From Planctomycetota bacterium (GTDB lineage: Bacteria; Planctomycetota; Planctomycetia; Pirellulales; Lacipirellulaceae), in the NCBI GenBank assembly GCA_022614705.1, contig JAKEIB010000261.1, forward strand, positions 1 to 9,014: 9,014 bases of DNA, written 5' to 3'. Below are positions 5,675-9,014 of this stretch, piece after piece. Numbering within the stretch: the first letter of the stretch is position 1; every line of letters begins with the position of its first letter. The notes beneath the pieces were generated by a model. The model was not told where the DNA came from and did not search any database. It saw nothing but the letters and a program-made list of their open reading frames with translations. Both the position numbers and the translations under genes were made by a program.

Positions 5675-6301
5675 ATGTCGGCCGTTGAGGAAAAGGCCGT
5701 GCTCGCTGCGTTGCGGAAGTTCGCCGACACGGTAACGGCCAAGATGACAAGCCTTACCGTTGGTGAACCGGAAGATCAGTTACGCGCGCCATTCGAGGTT
5801 TTTATGACCGAAGTCGGTCAGGCCCTCGGCCGCAGGGTCGTTTGCACGGGCGAAACTAGGCTTGCCGACCGTCTCGGGAAACCTGACTATGCCGTTCATG
5901 CGACGAAGATACTCGCCGGTTATGTTGAACTGAAAGCTCCCGGACTAGGTGCAAACCCCGCTAGCTTTAGAGGCCGCAATCGCGACCAATGGAAACGCTT
6001 TTCAGCAATTCCCAACCTAATTTACTGTGATGGAAACGATTGGGGGTTGTATCACGACGGCGAATCCATCCGGCCGATCGTGCGACTATCCGGTGACATC
6101 TCTACGGATGGAAAGAAAGCCGTCAGTGCGAAAGATGCAGCCGCCTTGTTGGGGCTGTTAACGGACTTTCTTTCGTGGCAGCCGATCATTCCGACAACGA
6201 GCAAAGGCGAGATCGACCTGAGAGGGCTGGCCAAACTACTGGCCCCCTTGTGTTGGAAGCACTACTGGCCCCCTTGTGTTGGAAGCTTCGAGCGGATGTA
6301 G
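5675..6301 (+). CDS. Nuclease-domain N-terminal part of a split restriction-modification enzyme
   Basis: The first 195 of 208 residues are authentic; the last 13 are read out of frame after a 26-bp tandem duplication. The domain has PD-(D/E)XK nuclease features: GKPDY (68-72) with Asp71, then GYVELKAPG (82-90) giving Glu85 and Lys87. NRDQWKRFSAIPNLIYCDGNDWGLY (102-126) follows in the usual place of a Q-containing helix and strand. This arrangement is typical of nuclease domains fused to restriction methyltransferases, where it would cut DNA in a magnesium-dependent way. AGGAA lies 11 bases before the ATG, a rather long spacing. As read today the product would be a free nuclease-like domain lacking its methyltransferase and target-recognition parts. 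It is probably inactive or mis-regulated. It diverges from the nucleotidyltransferase gene. Confidence 0.8.
   Translation: MSAVEEKAVLAALRKFADTVTAKMTSLTVGEPEDQLRAPFEVFMTEVGQALGRRVVCTGETRLADRLGKPDYAVHATKILAGYVELKAPGLGANPASFRGRNRDQWKRFSAIPNLIYCDGNDWGLYHDGESIRPIVRLSGDISTDGKKAVSAKDAAALLGLLTDFLSWQPIIPTTSKGEIDLRGLAKLLAPLCWKHYWPPCVGSFERM
6235..6286. repeat. Perfect 26-bp tandem duplication causing a frameshift
   Basis: Bases 6235-6260 and 6261-6286 are identical and directly adjacent; the unit begins ACTACTGGCC and ends GGAAGC. Since 26 is not a multiple of three, the extra copy moves the reading frame by two and brings a TAG into frame at 6299-6301. With one copy removed, the reading joins ...LAKLLAPLCWK to LRADVAEAVK... 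and continues to the right edge without a stop. The repeat lies inside the coding region between the nuclease and methyltransferase domains. Confidence 0.95.
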
Positions 6302-9014
6302 CCGAAGCGGTCAAAGATCCCGAATCGCCACTGGTTCAGCTGGCGAAAGACTGGCGGCAGCTCTTATTCCCGGACGCGAGTGACGAGCGATTTGCTGACT
6401 CCTACGCTCAAACCGTCACGTTTGCATTGTTGCTGGCTCGCAGTGAAGGAGCCGATCCACTTACCTTGGCGACCGCCCAGGCAGCGCTCCTCGCCGAACA
6501 CACACTCCTGTCTCGAGCGCTTCAGGTTCTCACTGACCCTAACGCGCAGGCTGAGATTTCTGCTTCTTTAGACTTGTTGATCCGGGTCATCGGAGCAGTA
6601 CCGTCGTCCGCCCTTAAAGGTCCCGAAGACCCCTGGCTCTACTTCTACGAAGATTTCCTTGCGGTCTACGACCCAAGGCTCCGGAAAGACATCGGCGCCT
6701 ATTACACACCTGTTGAAGTAGTGCGTGCCCAGGTTCGCTTGATCGACGATCTACTTACGAACCGCTTAGGCAAGCCTCTTGGCTTCGCTGATCGCGGCGT
6801 AGTGACGCTGGATCCGGCGGTAGGTACTGGTACATACCTTTTGGGTGTCATCCAACATGCGTTGGAGAAGGTCGAGTCTCGGGAAGGTCCCGGCGCAGTC
6901 GCCGGACAAGCAACCACCTTGGGCCGAAATATTTATGGCTTCGAGATTCTTGTCGGACCATTCGCCGTTTCCGAGCTTCGAATTAGCCGAGCGCTCGAAG
7001 ATAAAGGAGCCGAGTTGCCGTCCGACGGAACCCATATTTATTTGACGGACACTCTGGAAAGTCCGCACACCACGCCGCCTCAACTTCCGCTGTACCTGAA
7101 ACCAATCTCCGACCAACACGCAAAGGCACTCCAAGTCAAAGACAACGTGCCGGTGATCATTTGCTTGGGCAATCCGCCTTATGATCGGCACGAAGCCGCG
7201 GACCCAAACAACCTTGCCCGCACTGGCGGATGGGTGCGATATGGCGATCCGCTGCCGACGCCCAAAGCAGGCAGAACGAAAAAAGCCAAGGGCAAGATTC
7301 GAGACGCTGACGCTGTCGCCAGGTCTGTAATGAAAGAGAGGGAGTTGCAGTCGATCCTCTACAAATCATTTTTGAAACCCGCAATCGACGCGGGCCACGG
7401 TGGCGACCTGAAGAACGCATACAACTTGTATGTGTACTTTTGGCGTTGGGCATTGTGGAAGGTTTTCGAACGCACCGCTGCGACGGGTCCCGGAGTGGTA
7501 AGTTATATCAGCGCATCAAGCTATTTAGACGGCGATGCCTTTTCTGGAATGCGCGAGCACATGCGCCGTTTGTGCGATGAAATCTGGATTATCGACCTCG
7601 GCGGCGAAGGGAGAGGCACACGAAAAACCGAAAACGTCTTTGCGATTCAGACACCAGTCGCTGTTGCCATTTCCGCGTGCTACGGAAAGCCGGACAACGC
7701 CACGCCCGCAAAGGTCTGGTACGCGACGATCGATGGTACACGCGCTCGTAAATTGCAGGCACTAGATAGCATCCAAGACTTCTCTTCCCTCAAGTGGCAA
7801 AAGTGCCCTACCGGTTGGCACGCGCCGTTCCGCCCGGCTGGTAAAGGCAAGTATTTTGAATGGTCTTTGCTGACAGACTTGTTCCCGTGGCAGCATTCGG
7901 GCGTCAAAGCTGGTCGTACTTGGGTAATTTCCCCGGACCAAGCCACGCTTGAACGACGTTGGTGCGAGTTGTGTAAAGCGGATAGCGATAAGCGCGCTGC
8001 CCTATTTAAGAATTCGCCAACCGGCCAGAAAGCGCACTTCGCACCCCTGCAACTGCCCCCGTCCAAGCAGAAACTGAAGCCTATTTCCGAGCAGCCAAGG
8101 AATGCACCCGCTCCCAAAGTAGTGCGATATGCGTATCGGTCCTTTGACCGGCAGTGCATCTTTGCCGATGCACGAATGCTCGATCGGCCAGGCCCGGACC
8201 TGTGGGCTGCACATAGCGAGGCACAGCTTTATCTGTCAACGTTGTTAAATCACCCTCTGGGAAATGGACCCGCAATCACAGCTGCGATTGACATGCCCGA
8301 TTTGCATTACTTCCGCGGGTCATATGGCGCGAAGGAGATTGTTCCTTTGTATCGCGACGCAGGTTGTTTGGAACCCAATCTCCGGCCCGGGCTGATGGAA
8401 GCACTGACGAAGAATTACAAAAGGAAGGTGACGGCCGAGGTTTTTTTGGCCTATATCTACGGCTTGCTGGCTCAACCAGCATTCACGCAATCTTACGCTA
8501 AGGAACTTAGCACACGCGAATTGCGCGTGCCGATCACCAGTGACGCGGTTTTGTTTGCAAAGGTCAGCGACATCGGGGCAAAACTGCTTTGGCTTCACAC
8601 GTATGGTCAGCGTTACGTGCCGAAGGGCCGACAGCGTGGCCATATCCCAAAGGGCGAAGCTCGTTGCACAAAACCAATCCCCGGCAGTGCGGCAAAGTAT
8701 CCCGAGAAGTACGAATACGAAGACGCGTCAAAAACGCTGCATGTAGGCGTCGGCGCCTTTTCGCCGGTCGACTTGGAAGTATACAATTTCGAAGTCTCCG
8801 GGCTGAAAGTGGTCCAGTCGTGGCTGGGTTATCGAATGAGGAAGCCCAAAGGAAAGAAGTCGTCTCCGCTTGATGATATCTTACCGGAGAAATGGACCGG
8901 CGACTTTACAACGGAGTTATGGCCCATCGCAATAAATCTGCAACATTGGCCTGGACAAGTACATAATATCATGGGACAAGGCGCGCGCCATGAGCGTAGG
9001 CGCCTATTCGACGT
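6250..9014 (+). CDS. Methyltransferase and specificity part of split Type ISP-like enzyme (runs off right edge)
   Basis: The frame is open from 6097 to the edge. The GTG at 6250 is only a nominal start, and homologous coding begins in the second repeat copy near 6262. In repaired numbering the N6-adenine methyltransferase shows GAYYTP (332-337), the SAM-binding DPAVGTGTY (371-379) and catalytic NPPY (491-494). SYISASSYLDG (601-611), DLGGEGRGTRKTENVF (631-646), YRSFDRQ and FRGSYGAKEIVPLYRD (871-886) follow. VTAEVFLAYIYGLL, ELRVPIT and SGLKVVQSWLGYR complete a pattern I associate with the C-terminal specificity domain of Type ISP enzymes such as LlaBIII. No helicase segment lies between nuclease and methyltransferase. 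The enzyme would modify adenine at a specific site and, with the nuclease part, cut unmodified DNA. The base composition is less GC-rich than the left-hand genes, suggesting transfer. Without the upstream part, expression of this fragment is doubtful. Confidence 0.85.
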   Translation, partial: MLEALLAPLCWKLRADVAEAVKDPESPLVQLAKDWRQLLFPDASDERFADSYAQTVTFALLLARSEGADPLTLATAQAALLAEHTLLSRALQVLTDPNAQAEISASLDLLIRVIGAVPSSALKGPEDPWLYFYEDFLAVYDPRLRKDIGAYYTPVEVVRAQVRLIDDLLTNRLGKPLGFADRGVVTLDPAVGTGTYLLGVIQHALEKVESREGPGAVAGQATTLGRNIYGFEILVGPFAVSELRISRALEDKGAELPSDGTHIYLTDTLESPHTTPPQLPLYLKPISDQHAKALQVKDNVPVIICLGNPPYDRHEAADPNNLARTGGWVRYGDPLPTPKAGRTKKAKGKIRDADAVARSVMKERELQSILYKSFLKPAIDAGHGGDLKNAYNLYVYFWRWALWKVFERTAATGPGVVSYISASSYLDGDAFSGMREHMRRLCDEIWIIDLGGEGRGTRKTENVFAIQTPVAVAISACYGKPDNATPAKVWYATIDGTRARKLQALDSIQDFSSLKWQKCPTGWHAPFRPAGKGKYFEWSLLTDLFPWQHSGVKAGRTWVISPDQATLERRWCELCKADSDKRAALFKNSPTGQKAHFAPLQLPPSKQKLKPISEQPRNAPAPKVVRYAYRSFDRQCIFADARMLDRPGPDLWAAHSEAQLYLSTLLNHPLGNGPAITAAIDMPDLHYFRGSYGAKEIVPLYRDAGCLEPNLRPGLMEALTKNYKRKVTAEVFLAYIYGLLAQPAFTQSYAKELSTRELRVPITSDAVLFAKVSDIGAKLLWLHTYGQRYVPKGRQRGHIPKGEARCTKPIPGSAAKYPEKYEYEDASKTLHVGVGAFSPVDLEVYNFEVSGLKVVQSWLGYRMRKPKGKKSSPLDDILPEKWTGDFTTELWPIAINLQHWPGQVHNIMGQGARHERRRLFD

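Noticed and set aside
7680..8159. 159-codon minus-strand frame inside the methyltransferase gene
   Set aside because: The plus-strand frame is continuous and matches Type ISP-like methyltransferase and specificity motifs over this region.
8990..9014. ATG beginning MSVGAYST near the right edge as the start of a new gene
   Set aside because: Only eight codons are visible, the ribosome-binding site is weak, and the methyltransferase frame is still open; it cannot be supported from this window.

Overview
The window looks like part of a GC-rich chromosome with generous intergenic DNA full of palindromic repeats. The gene mix fits a planctomycete or a relative: a secreted SUMF1-fold protein, an RDGG-type HMGL-like aldolase, the start of a B12-binding radical SAM protein, and a glutamate-type RpiB. 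This placement is inferred from gene content and style, because no rRNA or other phylogenetic marker is present.

Left part (1-1336), minus strand: the first 37 codons of a radical SAM/B12-binding protein run off the left edge. Upstream of them lies a complete 327-residue aldolase of the DRE-TIM superfamily. A 239-bp spacer with nested inverted repeats separates the two. Positions 1337-1551 form a divergent promoter region.

Central part (1552-4882), plus strand: an exported SUMF1-fold protein without the catalytic cysteines, a TrhA/hemolysin III (PAQR) membrane protein, a 105-residue protein I do not recognise, and rpiB. These genes are separated by 100-260 bp and the gaps hold elaborate repeats: a branched palindrome at 3802-3854, a composite repeat at 4202-4434 and a GCCCTGAAAGGGC element at 4934-5026. 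They look like single-gene units rather than one operon.

Right part (4883-9014): a small minus-strand MNT-type nucleotidyltransferase whose best start position reads ACG instead of ATG, with a decayed repeat copy just upstream. Diverging from it is a large, visibly less GC-rich gene for a fused PD-(D/E)XK nuclease, N6-adenine methyltransferase and specificity protein. Its methyltransferase and specificity parts resemble Type ISP restriction enzymes, but no helicase is present. The gene is split by a perfect 26-bp tandem duplication (6235-6286). Removing one copy rejoins one reading frame of more than 1100 codons, which still runs off the right edge.

The strongest observations are this duplication (recent inactivation or a length-variable ON/OFF switch), the helicase-less architecture of the enzyme, and the lost start codon of the neighbouring nucleotidyltransferase. 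No CRISPR array, tRNA, rRNA or insertion sequence was recognised.
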